A stretch of 56,413 bases of DNA, taken from a virus. Location of the stretch: positions 1 to 56,413 of the IMG/VR virus record IMGVR_UViG_3300025732_000048. The stretch is one strand, 5' to 3'. The position numbers and the translations under genes are program-made. Below, in pieces: positions 55,945-56,413 of the stretch. Numbering within the stretch: the stretch's first letter is position 1; each line of letters opens with the position of its first letter. The notes beneath the pieces were generated by a model. The model did not search any database. It had not been told where the DNA came from and was given only the letters and a program-made list of their open reading frames with translations.

Positions 55945-56413
55945 AACTATCAAATGGAAGAATTTTCTTTCTACTGGTAATCAATATACTGAAGTTGATT
56001 TCACAAAAAATAAAACAAATCTAATCATCGGAACAAATGGTGCAGGAAAGTCCACTGTTCTAGATGCTCTTACTTTTTCTTTATTTGGAAAACCATTTCG
56101 CAAAATCAATAAACCTCAACTTATCAACTCTGTAAATGAGAAAGATTGTAAAGTTGAAGTTGAGTTTTCTATTGGTAATGTTGAATGGAAAGTAGTTCGT
56201 GGAATCAAACCTGCTATTTTTGAAATCTGGAGAAATGATGCAGCATTAGATCAGTCTGCTGCTGCTTTGGATCAACAAAAATGGTTGGAGCAAAATGTTC
56301 TAAAAATGAACTATAAGTCTTTCACTCAGATCGTGATTCTGGGTAGTAGCACTTTTGTTCCTTTCATGCAACTTTCTGCTGCTCACCGCAGGGAAGTGAT
56401 TGAAGATTTGATT
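55931..56413 (+). CDS. 46: Recombination nuclease subunit gp46 (Rad50-like), N-terminal part
   Basis: ATG 55931 overlaps the previous gene by 14 bases; the frame is open to the end of the window, giving 161 residues. Walker A is IIGTNGAGKST (Lys40) and LGSSTFVPFMQLSAAHRREV is the conserved Q-loop region. gp46 is the SMC-like ATPase that partners gp47 in DNA end resection. The coiled-coil and C-terminal lobe lie outside the window. Confidence 0.95.
   Translation, partial: MILFKTIKWKNFLSTGNQYTEVDFTKNKTNLIIGTNGAGKSTVLDALTFSLFGKPFRKINKPQLINSVNEKDCKVEVEFSIGNVEWKVVRGIKPAIFEIWRNDAALDQSAAALDQQKWLEQNVLKMNYKSFTQIVILGSSTFVPFMQLSAAHRREVIEDLI

Noticed and set aside
1-56413. tRNA genes, CRISPR arrays, insertion sequences, photosynthesis genes (psbA, psbD, hli)
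   Set aside because: I looked for cloverleaf-like segments, regular repeat-spacer arrays, transposase motifs and the D1/D2/HLIP signatures and found none. The only dispersed repeats are the promoter-like blocks and coding modules.

Overview
The window reads as part of the genome of a T4-like marine myovirus, most probably a cyanophage (family Kyanoviridae, host Synechococcus or Prochlorococcus). The evidence is a nearly complete run of T4-type core genes in the cyanophage order, AT-rich DNA, every gene on the + strand, ATGA/TAATG gene overlaps, T4-type late promoters (NATAAATA or TCTAAATA) and a DUF3110-like gene of a cyanobacterial family. No photosynthesis or other host metabolic genes and no tRNAs lie in this stretch, so the exact host cannot be read from it.

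Region 1 (about 1-6250) is an accessory early region. It holds more than twenty small, mostly unrecognised proteins, several of them strongly acidic, plus a 197-aa MutH/Sau3AI-like endonuclease. The genes are grouped behind seven near-identical 40-bp promoter-like repeats. A factor-independent terminator at 4701 closes the main group. It is followed by about 380 bp without genes, carrying phased A-tracts, short direct repeats and a distant inverted repeat. A second cluster (5111-6206) includes a consensus sigma-70 promoter whose -35 box sits inside an inverted repeat, a GC-rich structured leader and a 52-aa membrane ORF.

Region 2 (6242-8403) has a glycosyltransferase-like gene and small conserved-looking genes that lead into the morphogenesis block. 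Region 3 (8427-32644) is the baseplate and tail-fibre module: gp25, gp6, a 4046-aa protein whose N-terminus matches the C-terminal wedge module of T4 gp7, gp8, and a 2722-aa DUF4815-like protein that occupies the place of T4 genes 9-12 and wac. Region 4 (32646-43461) is neck, terminase and tail: gp13, gp14, gp15, gp16, two inserted Cys/Lys-rich genes, gp17, a small zinc-finger protein, gp18 and gp19. Region 5 (43498-51039) is the head: portal gp20, core proteins gp67 and gp68-like, two inserted structural genes, protease gp21, scaffold gp22 and major capsid gp23, ended by a strong UUCG-loop terminator. Region 6 (51109-56413) carries gp3-like, UvsY, UvsW, an unknown gene, the late sigma factor gp55 behind its own host-type promoter, gp47, a DUF3110-like gene and the start of gp46.

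The genes fit together as follows. Host-type and repeat promoters drive early and regulatory genes, including gp55. gp55 then reads the NATAAATA promoters that head nearly every virion operon. Recombination proteins (UvsY, UvsW, gp46/47) supply replicative concatemers. gp16/gp17 package DNA through gp20 into a prohead built on gp22/67/68 and matured by gp21. Points most worth attention are the 40-bp repeats that overlap start codons, the structured leader at 5896-5969, the curved/iteron intergenic region, the beta-modules shared by four virion proteins, the domain shared by the gp68-like protein and the protein inserted in the terminase locus, and a terminator-like hairpin inside gene 20.
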